DNA of 64,000 nt from Bog-756 sp963699105 (GCA_963699105.1 CAVOTI010000004.1:248001-312000); one strand, 5' to 3'; positions 1 to 9,024 are shown, numbered from the stretch's first letter. Made by a program: numbers and translations. The notes: generated by a model not told the origin, from the letters alone.

Positions 1-309
1 TGGCTCTTCTGCGTACTCATTTGTATCCACTACTTGTCCACGGTACTCGCACGCTGGTGGATCTGACAAGGCCCAGGCTCCGCCTTCGTTGTGCGGCGTG
101 TCGAACTACAAAGGTGTCGTTCACACGTGGCGGATATGTGTTCGGCGGGCGGGCCTCCGCCGTACAGGCCTCCGCCGTACAGGCCTCCGCCGTACAGGCC
201 TCCACCGGGCATTCACTTCCGCGAATTACCTACTCTCGGTAGGTTATTTGGAGAAGTAACTCACCGAGGCCGAGGCGCCGACCACCGGGCGCCACGACTG
301 GCCGGTGGT
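1..309. other. Left-edge region without a supported gene
   Basis: No convincing coding region is seen. It holds a 15-bp tandem repeat (153-197) and a small hairpin with 6-bp arms ACCTAC/GTAGGT at 228-244, which lies downstream of the reverse-strand MmpS-like gene and could form part of its 3' end. It lacks a T-tract. Confidence 0.5.
153..207. repeat. 15-bp tandem repeat, three perfect copies
   Basis: The unit GCCTCCGCCGTACAG is repeated perfectly at 153-167, 168-182 and 183-197, followed by a partial degenerate copy. The period is a multiple of three and one forward frame would read proline-rich PPPYR units, but no credible gene surrounds it. It may be a remnant of a proline-rich coding tail or a simple slippage repeat. 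Confidence 0.8.
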
Positions 310-921
310 TCACTTTCCGACGGCATTGCACGTGGCCAGGTTGAGCCGGCCGGTGGCCGTAGCGACGGCGATCTGCCTGCCGTCTTCGGTGATCGTGCAC
401 TCGATGGAACCACCCCCGATGCCGACCGTCGCCACCACGTCGAAGGCGGTTATCAGACCCGAGACGGTGACCGTTTTGCTCCACGGTAGGGAAACGTTGG
501 ACAGCGTGGCCTCGCCGTATTGGTTGTTGCCCTCTTGAAATGTGCGGTAGAGCACGCTGGAGGCGGTGCCGGTGCCAGTCACTGAATAGACCACCGTGTG
601 CTCGACGTGGGCCTCGTGATCAACGGCTACCCCGGCCACGCTGACGATGGTCACGCATCCACCGAAGCCGAGGGCCACGACGATCAACACCCAGAACCAC
701 CCCCGCCGGTAGACCCGCTTCTTGGCCAGGAGGTCGGCGGCCGGAGGATGGAAGGGGCTCTGGGGCGGGTACCAGCGTCCGTCTGCCCCCTGCCACCAGC
801 CTGGGCCCTGCGAACCGTAGACACCCGGTGGCGGAGGGGGGAACTGTGGGACCGGCTGAGGCGGATACCACTTGCCGTCCGAAGCCAACCACCAGCCCGG
901 ACCCTGCGAAGTGTCGCTCAT
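310..921 (-). CDS. MmpS-like membrane protein with N-terminal GPGWW repeats
   Basis: Predicted 203-residue membrane-anchored protein. The N-terminus has two copies of a GPGWW-x-A/G-x-DG-x-WYPP motif (about residues 7-22 and 39-54) separated by a proline-rich stretch, then a basic segment and one transmembrane helix (about 75-97), then an extracytoplasmic domain. That domain has the MmpS pattern: VVYSVTGTG, a conserved LPW, and an IECTI-x-x-DG segment near the C-terminus. MmpS proteins partner MmpL RND exporters in mycobacteria, but no MmpL is visible here. The GPGWW motif is common in actinobacterial short membrane proteins. The start at 921 is chosen because the motif begins right after it; the reading frame stays open upstream but loses family character. 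Confidence 0.75.
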   Translation of the reverse strand: MSDTSQGPGWWLASDGKWYPPQPVPQFPPPPPGVYGSQGPGWWQGADGRWYPPQSPFHPPAADLLAKKRVYRRGWFWVLIVVALGFGGCVTIVSVAGVAVDHEAHVEHTVVYSVTGTGTASSVLYRTFQEGNNQYGEATLSNVSLPWSKTVTVSGLITAFDVVATVGIGGGSIECTITEDGRQIAVATATGRLNLATCNAVGK

Positions 922-1116
922 CGTGGTGCCGCCCGCCGTCGTCGGAACCCCGAGGATATGGCCAACCAAAAGTGAGGGCAACAGGTGGGGCGACAGCGTC
1001 GGTGGCCGGCATCCGTCGCCCGGCCCTCGGCGCCCGGCCCACGCCGAACCCATGGTCGACCTGCCTCGACCCCGGCCGTCACGTCCTGGGGACCGAGCCA
1101 TCGGTAATCTCGCAGG

Positions 1117-1686
1117 ATGGCTCTGAGCACCTCGAAACTGCCCGGCCCGAGCGTCTTCCAGCTCCGGATCCACCTGGACGAGGTCCACCCGGTCGTCTGG
1201 AGACGGGTGCTGGTACCGGGGTCGGTGAAGATGGCCAAGCTGAGCGAGATGTTGCTGGCCGCTATGGGCTGGACCAACTCCCACCTCCACGCCTTCGAGG
1301 TGGGAGACGTGCGCTACGGGATGTGCTTCGACGATTACCCCGACGAGGAGATCGACGAGAAGGGCGTGACCGTACTCCGGGCCCTCGAAGGGGAGGAGCG
1401 GTTTGCCTATGAGTACGACTTCGGCGACAGCTGGGAGCACGACGTGATCATCGAGGACCTGACCTGGCCGTACTCCGGGCTGAAGTTCGGTGTGTGCATC
1501 GATGGCCAGAACGCCTGCCCACCCGAAGACGTCGGAGGTGCCCCAGGATACGCAGCGTTTCTCGAGGCCATTGCCGACCCCGACAACGAGGACCACGACC
1601 ACTACCTCGAATGGGTGGGGGGCTCCTTCGACGCCGCCCAATTCGACCTGGTCACCACCAATGCCGCTCTGCAAAGGATCCGCTGA
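1117..1686 (+). CDS. Plasmid pRiA4b ORF-3 family protein
   Basis: A 189-residue protein matching the pRiA4b ORF-3 family: an N-terminal QLRIHLDEVHPVVWRRVLVP segment, a central SHLHAFEV region, an acidic YEYDFGDSWEHDV motif and a C-terminal cysteine/proline segment (ACPPEDVGGAPGY). These features are diagnostic of the family. Its molecular role is unknown; members often sit on plasmids or beside transposases, but none lies within 40 kb here. The gene is divergent from the MmpS-like gene, with about 195 bp between the two starts. The ATG at 1117 has only a weak Shine-Dalgarno. Composition matches its neighbours. Confidence 0.85.
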   Translation: MALSTSKLPGPSVFQLRIHLDEVHPVVWRRVLVPGSVKMAKLSEMLLAAMGWTNSHLHAFEVGDVRYGMCFDDYPDEEIDEKGVTVLRALEGEERFAYEYDFGDSWEHDVIIEDLTWPYSGLKFGVCIDGQNACPPEDVGGAPGYAAFLEAIADPDNEDHDHYLEWVGGSFDAAQFDLVTTNAALQRIR

Positions 1687-1789
1687 GCACAAATTGGACC
1701 CCGGGACGCCGTTGACCCTCGGCTAGCCGTTCGGCTACTTTGACCGGCGGGCCAACCGGCCCGTCGCGGCACCGAAAGGCGGTCCTGTC

Positions 1790-2908
1790 ATGGCAGACAT
1801 CGACGACAACGTCAAAGAAACCCTGTCCGACGTTCGAAAAGTCGGTGCCAACTACGAAGAGCACCAACAAGAGGTCGGACTGGACATACCCGTGGACCTG
1901 GTGCACTTCAAGAAGTTCCCGGTCGTCGACCCGCCCGGCAAGTACAAAAAGGTGGGCCACGACCGACGGGCCGACATCAGCCCCGGCGACAGCCTCGAAC
2001 TGCCGGACTACAGCGGCCCGTTCAACCAGGACCTGAGGTTCTCGGACTTCTCGAACGATGCCCTCGTCAACCTGCTGGGGTTGAGTGACGAGTACTACCG
2101 GGTGTGCATCGAGGGCTGGGCGGACTCGGTGGCCGAACGCTACGGACACCACGACATGCAGCGCATCCAGTCCGAGGCCTGGCGGGACATGATCCTCCCC
2201 CAGCTGCGAGTGATGATCGACAGCTGGATGGAGCTCACCGAAGATGAGGCCGAAGCCCTCGTCGTGGACACGCAGAACGAGGTGGCCGCTCAGATCGACG
2301 CGGGCGGCGCCGTCATCGTCAATCCCTACAAGCCCGAGCCGGAATGGGCGCACTACTCCAAGGAACGGCTGGTGAAGCTGGCCCTGGGGAGCCACGAATA
2401 CCTGCTGGCGGCGATCGAGTCGTGGGCCTTGGCCATCGTGATGAGGGACGGCCTGGACGAGATGTTCGCCTTCCAGTGGGCGCTGTGGAGTGAGAAGTTG
2501 CTTCCGGCGGCCAAGGACATCAAGTCGCGGTGGATGGGCATTTCCGGTGACACCGTCGAGGCGTTCATGAAGGACATCCAGGTGGATTCGACCTCCTTCC
2601 CGGGGAAGGCCTTCGAGCTGACATTCGAGATGCCCGAGGAGGAAGTCGGGATCTTCACCTTCAACAAATGCATTTCCGTCGACCAATGGGAAGCCATGGG
2701 TCGCCCCGACATCGCCGAGAAGGCGGCTCACACCTCGTGCCCGGCCGCCATCATCGAGACGGCCAAGATGTACAACCCGAACATGAAGGTGGAGATCCTG
2801 GCCATCCCGCCACGAGTCAGCAAAGACGACGTGTGCTGCAAGTGGCGGCTGTCCATCCGGGACGAAACAGATCCCGAATACGTTCACCCCGACGAGGCCC
2901 GCGGGTAG
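1790..2908 (+). CDS. Uncharacterised protein with duplicated helical domain (DUF6125-like)
   Basis: A 372-residue soluble protein. Two similar helical units are visible: about 80-150 (LVNLLGLSDEYYRVCIEGW ... YGHHDMQRIQSEAW) and about 190-265 (LVKLALGSHEYLLAAIESW ... DGLDEMFAFQWALW). This resembles DUF6125-type repeats with a G-x-x-x-A-x-x-W core. The C-terminal third has paired cysteines (HTSCP, then DDVCCKW) and PPR, recalling the L-2-amino-thiazoline-4-carboxylic acid hydrolase-like fold, but that link is inference. The ATG at 1790 follows a purine-rich AAAGGCGG. It stands alone between a forward pRiA4b gene and a reverse TetR gene. No function can be assigned. Confidence 0.7.
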   Translation: MADIDDNVKETLSDVRKVGANYEEHQQEVGLDIPVDLVHFKKFPVVDPPGKYKKVGHDRRADISPGDSLELPDYSGPFNQDLRFSDFSNDALVNLLGLSDEYYRVCIEGWADSVAERYGHHDMQRIQSEAWRDMILPQLRVMIDSWMELTEDEAEALVVDTQNEVAAQIDAGGAVIVNPYKPEPEWAHYSKERLVKLALGSHEYLLAAIESWALAIVMRDGLDEMFAFQWALWSEKLLPAAKDIKSRWMGISGDTVEAFMKDIQVDSTSFPGKAFELTFEMPEEEVGIFTFNKCISVDQWEAMGRPDIAEKAAHTSCPAAIIETAKMYNPNMKVEILAIPPRVSKDDVCCKWRLSIRDETDPEYVHPDEARG

Positions 2909-2935
2909 ACGATGATTTCGCTCGGCCCCGGCTAG

Positions 2936-3544
2936 CTAGAACGCCCCTCGCTCGGTGTTCACCGCCGGGAGCAGGCGGTCGGCCAACTGTTGCAGCTGGG
3001 ATCGGAGTGTCTCGTCGTCGAGCCCGGCCACCAGGGGATGGACGACGGTGCCGCTGATGGCGGCTGTGACCATGGCCGTCGAGACCCGGACCTCGTGCCC
3101 CATCTCGTCACCCATAAGGACCCGGCCCATCCGGTCCATCACGTGGTGGAACGACTGGTGATCGGTGAAGAAACGGACGATCACCGGATCGTTCAGGATC
3201 GAGTTCATCGTGCGCCGGTGGGCCACGGCCAGGTCGACCATGCCGGTGACCAGCGTCCTGCGGGCCCGGGTCCGGGAGGGCTCGGCTTCGGCGGCTCCGA
3301 TCACCACCTCCAGCCTGGCCAGTTCGGCCTCGGCGGCGGCCAGCACGATCTCGTCCTTGGTGTTGTACTGGTGGTAGACGGCGGCCTTGGTGACGCCGAT
3401 GGCATCGGCGATCATCTGCAACGAGGTTCCTCCCACGCCGTTGCGGGCGAACAACTCTAGGGCGGCACCGACGATCCGGTCCTGAGCGGCGCTCGGCACC
3501 GGCCGGGCACGATTGCGCGGGACCGGAGCCGCCTGATCTCCCAT
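2936..3544 (-). CDS. TetR/AcrR family transcriptional regulator
   Basis: A 202-residue regulator. The N-terminal TetR DNA-binding domain (about residues 18-65) is clear: RIVGAALELFARNGVGGTS, IADAIGVTKAAVYHQYNTKD. The C-terminal ligand domain is helical and not assignable to a ligand class. Start chosen at the ATG at 3544 just before the DNA-binding domain; an ATG at 3574 would add ten residues. It is divergent from the PfpI-like gene at 3953 with a 408-bp gap, so that gene is a possible target along with itself, but no operator palindrome could be recognised with confidence. Confidence 0.85.
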   Translation of the reverse strand: MGDQAAPVPRNRARPVPSAAQDRIVGAALELFARNGVGGTSLQMIADAIGVTKAAVYHQYNTKDEIVLAAAEAELARLEVVIGAAEAEPSRTRARRTLVTGMVDLAVAHRRTMNSILNDPVIVRFFTDHQSFHHVMDRMGRVLMGDEMGHEVRVSTAMVTAAISGTVVHPLVAGLDDETLRSQLQQLADRLLPAVNTERGAF

Positions 3545-3952
3545 CAGCCCACAGTAACCAGTGGCACGGTTCATGCGGGGCGGTGGGTCCGGAGCCGGTC
3601 TGAGGACGTCGTCGGCCCCCGGCCAGGGGCTGCGGGGACCGACGGTGATGCCGTGAGAGGCTTGGGGGAGCTGGGTCAGATCTACCCTGGTCCCGGCATC
3701 GTCAAACGTGACTCTCCGGGGGGGCGCCACGGGGGGCCGGCGGGCGGCCGGAGACGGCAACGGGGGGTTGCCTGTTTCCCGTGGCCATCGCCCGGGTAGG
3801 ACCTTCTGTCACATTGGCAAGGGCGTTTCGCGCCCACGGCCGGCCCGCCCCCGCCCCGACTCTGGTGGAGCCTATTGCCGGCCGGTCGTTTCGCATAGGA
3901 GGGCCTCCTCCTAACTCGGGGACGGGGTCCGTGAAGAAAGGAAATCGAGTCG
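3545..3952. other. Intergenic region between divergent TetR and PfpI genes
   Basis: About 400 bp, extremely G+C-rich in its middle, presumably holding both promoters. No inverted repeat strong enough to name as the TetR operator was found, and no small gene is supported. Confidence 0.4.
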
Positions 3953-4528
3953 ATGGGTAGTGAACTGCACGGGATCAAGGTCGCCTTCGTGGTCTCCAAC
4001 GAGGGCATCGAAGAGGCCGAGCTGCGTCGGCCCTGGGATCACATCAGGGCCGCCGGAGGTCACCCGAGACTGGTGGCCACCGACGAGGGTGACGTCCAGC
4101 TCATGAACCACCTCGACAAGTCGGGGCGGTTCCCGGTCGACCTCACCACCGCCGGAGCCGAGGTGCAGGACTTCGACGCTCTGGTCCTACCGGGAGGAGT
4201 GGCCAACGCCGATCGGCTTCGTTGCGACGACTCGGCCGTCGCCTTCGTACAGGAGATGTTCCGGGCTGGGAGACCGGCCGCCATCATCTGCCACGCGCCG
4301 TGGGTCCTGGTCGAGGGCGGCCTGGTGCGGGGCCGGACCCTCACCTCGTGGCCGAGTCTGCGGACCGACATCGTCAACGCCGGTGGCCGGTGGGTCGACC
4401 GGGAGGTCCAGGTGTGCCGCACCGGGCCCAATGCGCTGATCACCAGCCGCAAACCCGACGACCTCGACGCCTTCAATGCCAAGTTGACCGTGGTGTTCGG
4501 GACCAGGCGGGACACCGCGGCCGCCTGA
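3953..4528 (+). CDS. DJ-1/PfpI family protein (YhbO-type)
   Basis: A 191-residue class I glutamine-amidotransferase-like protein. It has KVAFVVSNEGIEEAEL near the N-terminus with the conserved glutamate, DALVLPGG at about residue 80, and the nucleophile elbow AAIICHAPW at about residue 113 with the catalytic cysteine and histidine. PfpI/YhbO members are linked to stress survival and glyoxal-type damage; whether this one is a protease, deglycase or glyoxalase cannot be told. The length is normal for the family. The ATG at 3953 is preceded by AAAGGAAA with good spacing. The neighbouring divergent TetR gene could control it. Confidence 0.88.
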   Translation: MGSELHGIKVAFVVSNEGIEEAELRRPWDHIRAAGGHPRLVATDEGDVQLMNHLDKSGRFPVDLTTAGAEVQDFDALVLPGGVANADRLRCDDSAVAFVQEMFRAGRPAAIICHAPWVLVEGGLVRGRTLTSWPSLRTDIVNAGGRWVDREVQVCRTGPNALITSRKPDDLDAFNAKLTVVFGTRRDTAAA

Positions 4529-4625
4529 CGGCGACGATCGGCGGGCGGGGCCGACGCCGGCGCACGGAGCGGAAGTGCGCACCCCGTCACGGTTGATTCC
4601 GGCGCCACCGGGGTACGGCATATCC

Positions 4626-6131
4626 ATGGACATCAGTATCGAACGCGAGACGAAGCTGGACGCCGATCTCGACTTCTCCCTCCCCGATCTGCGGGGAATG
4701 GTTCCCCGGACCTCGGTGCTCCCGTCCCAGCGTCTGTGGTCCACGTACCTCGATTCGGCCGACCTCCGCCTGTGGGCGGCCAGGATCACCCTTCGCCACC
4801 GCCGGGGGGAGGACGAGGGTCCGGGCATCTGGACGCTGAAGCTGCCGCGGCCACCCGAGGCGTCCCGGACGGTGCGTGCGGAGTACACCTGGGTGGGGCC
4901 GTCCAACCCGGTCCCGCCCGAAGCCCGGGCCATCGTGGCCGGCGTGGTCCGGCGCCAACCGCTCAAGGTGGTGGCCGAGTTGGAGTGCACGCGCCGGAGG
5001 GTCGCCCTCAAGGACGAGAGCGGCGAGCTCATCGGGGAGATCGACCACGACGCCGTCACCGTGCACGGCGGGCATCAGGACGGCCTGCGGTTCCACGAGG
5101 TGGAACTGGAGACGGCGGGCGACGACGACCGGGTGGAGATGGTGCTCGGTCGACTGCTGGAGGCCGGTGCCCGCCCGGGCTCGGCCGGTCCCAAACTCGG
5201 TCGGGCCCTCGGTCGGCCCCAGGGGGACGATCCGGTCGGTTCGGGCCGGAAGCCCACGGTGAAGGACGTGGTGCAGCAGGGGATCGGGTCATCACTGCGC
5301 CGTCTGGTCGACCACGATTACCGGCTCAGGGTGGACCCCTCCCATCCGGCTCCCGAGGCCATCCATCAGGCCCGGGTGGTGTCGCGTCGTCTGCGCTCGG
5401 ACCTCAGGACAGTCGGCGAGCTCCTGGACCCGGTGTGGCTCCGGCATACGCGGGACGACCTGCAGTGGCTCGGTTCGGCTCTGGGCGAGGTCCGGGACTG
5501 CGACGTGCTGGCCGACTATCTGGCCGACCGACGCCGCCAGGACCGGGTCGACCCCGAAGGCCGGGCCGTGCTGACGGCCGTACTCCGGAGGGAGCGGGCC
5601 GAGGCCTGCCACGAGGTGGCCCGGGTCATCGGCAGCGACCGGTACCTCACCCTGCTGGACAAGCTGCACGCCGCGGCATCGAACCCCCCGCTGGCCCGGC
5701 CCTCGCTGGCGTCCGAGCCGGCCCGGGACGTGCTCGTGCCGCTGGCCGGCGCGGACTGGCGCAAGTTGTCGAAGGCGGTCGGCCGAGCCGTGCGGCGGCC
5801 TACCGACCGCCGTCTCCACAAGGTCCGGGCCCGGGCCAAGCAGGTTCGTTATGCCGCCGAGTTCCTGGCGCCGGCCGTCGGGAAACAGGCCCGGTCGACG
5901 GCCAAGGCGGCCAAGCGCCTCCAGACCCTCCTGGGCCACCACCAGGACGCGGTGGTGGCCCAGCGATGGCTGCGGGGCCAGGCCGAGACCGGTCCGGGGG
6001 TCGTCGGATTCGCCGCCGGCCAACTGGCGGCCGACCAGCGCAACCGGCAATTGGAGGCCAGGGCCGGGTGGACGTCCCGATGGCATCACCTCGACCGGGC
6101 CCGACGACGTCGCTGGCTGACCCAGTCCTGA
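4626..6131 (+). CDS. CYTH-CHAD domain protein
   Basis: A 501-residue two-domain protein. The N-terminal CYTH domain (about 1-200) opens with the ExExK signature (IERETKL) that binds triphosphate and metal in inorganic triphosphatases and thiamine triphosphatases. The C-terminal CHAD domain (about 215-495) has the conserved basic helices HQARVVSRRLRSDLRTV and LHKVRARAKQVRYAAEFL; CHAD domains bind polyphosphate. The fusion therefore points to polyphosphate or triphosphate metabolism. Start chosen at ATG 4626, because CYTH proteins begin a few residues before ExExK; an upstream in-frame start at 4575 would add 17 atypical residues. Confidence 0.9.
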   Translation: MDISIERETKLDADLDFSLPDLRGMVPRTSVLPSQRLWSTYLDSADLRLWAARITLRHRRGEDEGPGIWTLKLPRPPEASRTVRAEYTWVGPSNPVPPEARAIVAGVVRRQPLKVVAELECTRRRVALKDESGELIGEIDHDAVTVHGGHQDGLRFHEVELETAGDDDRVEMVLGRLLEAGARPGSAGPKLGRALGRPQGDDPVGSGRKPTVKDVVQQGIGSSLRRLVDHDYRLRVDPSHPAPEAIHQARVVSRRLRSDLRTVGELLDPVWLRHTRDDLQWLGSALGEVRDCDVLADYLADRRRQDRVDPEGRAVLTAVLRRERAEACHEVARVIGSDRYLTLLDKLHAAASNPPLARPSLASEPARDVLVPLAGADWRKLSKAVGRAVRRPTDRRLHKVRARAKQVRYAAEFLAPAVGKQARSTAKAAKRLQTLLGHHQDAVVAQRWLRGQAETGPGVVGFAAGQLAADQRNRQLEARAGWTSRWHHLDRARRRRWLTQS

Positions 6132-6237
6132 CCCCCCACCCGGCTCGGCCGGGCCCAAGGCCCACCCCACCGCCGGCCATCGGCCCCCCGAGGCGCGTAA
6201 CGCCGGCCCGGGCGTGAAACGAAGGAGCATCCCGATC

Positions 6238-7404
6238 ATGCAACCCCACGTGCCCCGACCGCGGGGGCCGATCAGCCAGGCCCTGGGTGATGTCCTGCCC
6301 CGGCGGCCCGGGCGCCTACCCGAGCTCCGGACGGTGGAGAGCGGGCCGGTGACCGAAGAAGATCTCCAGCTCGCTCTGCACATCTGTTACGGCCTGCACT
6401 ACGACGGGTTCGCCGGTGTCCCGGAGGAGTGGGAATGGGCACCCGGGCTGCTGGAGCTTCGCCGGCACCTGGAAGAGGTGTTCCTCCGCCGCCTGTTGGA
6501 CGAGTCTGGCCTCCGGGGCATCGTCCCCGGCGCCGGAGCCGAGATCCCGGAGCTGGGTGACCGGTTGCAGAACCTCCTGGACGAAGGGTCCGGGCCGTCG
6601 CTGTCGTCCTATCTCTGCCAGGCCGGCGACCGCCAGATGCTGACCGAGTTCGTCATCCATCGCAGCATCTACCAGCGCAAGGAGGCCGACCCGCACACCT
6701 GGGCCATTCCCCGAGTACGGGGACGGGCCAAATCGGCGCTCGTCCACCTGCAGACCGATGAGTACGGCGGGGGAAAGCCCGGACAGTCCCACGCCGAACT
6801 GTTCGCCGTGACCATGGCCGTCCTCGATCTGGACCCGGCTCCGGGGGCCTACATCGACCAGGTCCCGGCGGTCACCCTGGCCACCGACAACCTGGTGTCG
6901 TTCTTCGGTCTCCATCGGCGGTGGCGGGGGGCGCTGGTGGGCCACCTGGCCGCCTTCGAGATGACGCCGGTCGTACCGATGTCGCGTTACGCCTCCGCCA
7001 CTCGTCGGATTCTCGACGGCGAGGAGGGGGCGGCGTTCTACGACGTGCACGTCGAAGCCGATGTGGCCCACGCCCGGATCGCCGCCACCGACCTGGTGGC
7101 CGGACTGGCCGAATCCGACCCGGCGGCGGCGGCCGACCTCCTGTTCGGGGCGGCCTCGCTCGTGGGCGTGGAACGCCGGTTCGCCCGCCACCTGCTCGAC
7201 AGCTGGGCTCTGGGGGAGTCTTCGCTCTTCTTTCCACCTTCGGTCGGGCGGTCGGCCGTTCCGGCCTGCCAACGAGTACTTCGCCTGGAGGACCTGAGGC
7301 TCGACCAGGACCGGCTTCCCGAGGTCCCGGACCCCGGTGGCGCCGCCGGGAATTCCCTCCGTCAGGTTACGGAAGGCACGACCTACTCGCCGCCGATGTC
7401 GTAG
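6238..7404 (+). CDS. Iron-containing redox enzyme family protein (haem-oxygenase-like fold)
   Basis: A 388-residue protein of the actinobacterial iron-containing redox enzyme family, a helical fold shared with haem oxygenase and TenA. Family marks are LHYDGFAGVPEEWEW near residue 60, the region EFVIHRSIYQRKEADPHTW with candidate ligands E, H and D, YGGGKPGQSHAELF, and a late FYDVHVEADVAHA segment with further H and E ligands. The substrate is unknown. The start at ATG 6238 is supported by GAAGGAG at 6221-6227, 10 nt upstream; a GTG at 6214 lies before that site and is unlikely. It follows the CYTH-CHAD gene by about 100 bp and may be co-transcribed with it. Confidence 0.85.
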   Translation: MQPHVPRPRGPISQALGDVLPRRPGRLPELRTVESGPVTEEDLQLALHICYGLHYDGFAGVPEEWEWAPGLLELRRHLEEVFLRRLLDESGLRGIVPGAGAEIPELGDRLQNLLDEGSGPSLSSYLCQAGDRQMLTEFVIHRSIYQRKEADPHTWAIPRVRGRAKSALVHLQTDEYGGGKPGQSHAELFAVTMAVLDLDPAPGAYIDQVPAVTLATDNLVSFFGLHRRWRGALVGHLAAFEMTPVVPMSRYASATRRILDGEEGAAFYDVHVEADVAHARIAATDLVAGLAESDPAAAADLLFGAASLVGVERRFARHLLDSWALGESSLFFPPSVGRSAVPACQRVLRLEDLRLDQDRLPEVPDPGGAAGNSLRQVTEGTTYSPPMS

Positions 7405-7440
7405 GCCGCACCCGTCGGCACGATCGATGACGACGGGCCG

Positions 7441-8784
7441 CTACTTGGCCGGGGCCGCGGCCCCGATCTGCTGGCGGAGCGCTTTGAGGGCGGCCACGAA
7501 GATCTCCGAGAAGGTGGGGAACGGTTGGATTGTGTCCCGCAGCACCTCGAGCGGCACCTTGGCCCGGATGGCCAACGTGGCCTGCTGCAGCCACTCGCCG
7601 GCCTCGGGACCGAAGGCGTAGGCGCCGGTCAACAGCTGGCCGTCGCTGAGCAGGGTCAAAAAGCCGTTCGATTGGGCGTAGGCGTGGGTGTAGGTGGCGG
7701 TCTTGGCCACCTCGGAAAGGGGGGTGGTGGCACTGAAGGCGGCCTCGGTGGCCCCCACCGACGCGGCCTGGGGGTCGGTGTAGACGACGCTGGGAATGGC
7801 CTCGTAGTTGACCGGGCGGTCTTCGCCCAGGATGTTGGAGGCCACCACCTCGCCCTGGTACTTCCCCACGTGGGTCAACAATCGCACACCGGTGACGTCG
7901 CCGATGGCCCACAGGCCGTCGCCGATGCGCAGGTGGTCGTCGACCGGGACGCCGTGACCGTCAGCGTGGACGCCCACCGTGTCGAGGCCGATCCCCTCCA
8001 CCCGGGGCCTCCGGCCGGTGGCCAGGAGCAGGTGGTCGCCGCGTACCTGGCGTCCGTCATCGAGGGTGAGGACGTAGTCGTCGATATGGCGTCGGACCGC
8101 CGTGGCCTGGACGCCCAGCATCAGTTCGACCCCGTCGGCCCGCAGCACCTGGCCCAGGGCCTCGCCCAGGGCCGCCGGCTCGTGGCCCAGCAGACGTTCC
8201 CCCGCTTCGACCACCACCACTTCGCCACCCAGACGGCGCACGGCCTGGGCCATTTCGGCGCCGACCGGCCCACCGCCCAGGATGACCAGGCGCCGGGGCA
8301 CGGCCTTCATACCGGTCACCTCGCGATTGGTCCAGACACCCTCCAGGTCGGCCAGGCCCGGGATCGGCGGGACGAACGAATCCGAGCCGGTGGCCACCAC
8401 GATGTTCTTGGCGGTGTGGGCCACACCGTCCACTTCCACCACACCGGCCCCGGCCAGCCGGCCGGTGCCCCGCAGCAGGTCGATACCCCGGCCGGCCAGC
8501 CAGCTCGCCTGGCTGGCATCGGAGTAGTCCGACACCATGAAATCGCGATAGGCCAGGGCCGCCGCCACATCGACCTGGGCGGTGGCGGCGGCTTCCCGTG
8601 CCTCCTGGGCCGCCTCCCCGGGCCGCAGCAGCGTCTTGGAAGGGATGCATGCCCAGTAGGAACACTCGCCCCCGGCCAGCTGGCGTTCGACCACGGCCAC
8701 CCGCAGCCCACCGTCGGCCAACTCGCCGGCACAGTGCTCTCCCGGCGAACCGGCGCCCAGGACGATGACGTCGTAGTCGCTCAC
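7441..8784 (-). CDS. Class I pyridine nucleotide-disulfide oxidoreductase (Lpd/MerA-like)
   Basis: A 447-residue flavoprotein. It has the N-terminal FAD dinucleotide fold (VIVLGAGSPGEHCA), a redox disulfide in ECSYWACIPSKTLL (C-x4-C), the second nucleotide fold (VILGGGPVGAEMA, about 170), ATGRRP, and the WAIGDVTG FAD-binding motif, followed by a dimerisation domain. It resembles dihydrolipoamide dehydrogenase and mercuric reductase. The electron acceptor is not known, and no lipoyl enzyme genes are nearby. The start is a GTG at 8784 overlapping the TGA of the upstream 61-residue gene (GTGA), which suggests translational coupling. The C-terminal H-x4-E pair typical of Lpd is not obvious: the end reads TIQPFPTFSE with no histidine, so it may act on a non-lipoyl substrate. 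Confidence 0.88.
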   Translation of the reverse strand: MSDYDVIVLGAGSPGEHCAGELADGGLRVAVVERQLAGGECSYWACIPSKTLLRPGEAAQEAREAAATAQVDVAAALAYRDFMVSDYSDASQASWLAGRGIDLLRGTGRLAGAGVVEVDGVAHTAKNIVVATGSDSFVPPIPGLADLEGVWTNREVTGMKAVPRRLVILGGGPVGAEMAQAVRRLGGEVVVVEAGERLLGHEPAALGEALGQVLRADGVELMLGVQATAVRRHIDDYVLTLDDGRQVRGDHLLLATGRRPRVEGIGLDTVGVHADGHGVPVDDHLRIGDGLWAIGDVTGVRLLTHVGKYQGEVVASNILGEDRPVNYEAIPSVVYTDPQAASVGATEAAFSATTPLSEVAKTATYTHAYAQSNGFLTLLSDGQLLTGAYAFGPEAGEWLQQATLAIRAKVPLEVLRDTIQPFPTFSEIFVAALKALRQQIGAAAPAK

Positions 8785-8966
8785 GAGCTCGCCCCCTGCC
8801 CGGTCTGACCGGACGCCCCGGACTGCTCGTCCACCATGTAGCGGGCGTACCAGTCCGGCCAGTCGGCGTCGGCATGCCCGATGTCTTTTTCGTGGCGGCC
8901 GTGGGCCTCACTGGCCCGGCGGAGAGCGGCGGCCAGAGCGGGGGCGGATTCGTAGGTGGCTGGCAA
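8781..8966 (-). CDS. Small conserved DWPDWYA-motif protein
   Basis: A 61-residue acidic protein carrying an EAHGRHEKD segment and the motif ADADWPDWYARYMVDEQ. This motif recurs in short actinobacterial proteins and in the tails of some glyoxalase-like proteins, but no function is known. The start is TTG at 8966, supported by a strong AAGGAGG 8 nt upstream, which also argues that it is a real gene. Its stop overlaps the GTG start of the flavin disulfide oxidoreductase, and a VOC protein gene ends 58 bp upstream. The three probably form one transcript, so the small protein may help or regulate the oxidoreductase. Confidence 0.75.
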   Translation of the reverse strand: MPATYESAPALAAALRRASEAHGRHEKDIGHADADWPDWYARYMVDEQSGASGQTGQGASS

Positions 8967-9024
8967 TGGGGGTACCTCCTTATCGGGGCCGGTCGGCCCG
9001 GCGAGGGTCGGGTGTCTCGTGCGG

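Noticed and set aside
153..207. Short tandem repeats as a CRISPR array
   Set aside because: The 15-bp units are directly adjacent with no spacers, and no cas genes are present.
1117..1686. The pRiA4b ORF-3 family gene as proof of a local transposon
   Set aside because: Family members occur near mobile elements, but no transposase or inverted repeats were seen around it.
7525..8808. Long forward frame opposite the disulfide oxidoreductase
   Set aside because: It is a shadow of the real reverse gene; composition is driven by third-position G+C and no family motif appears.
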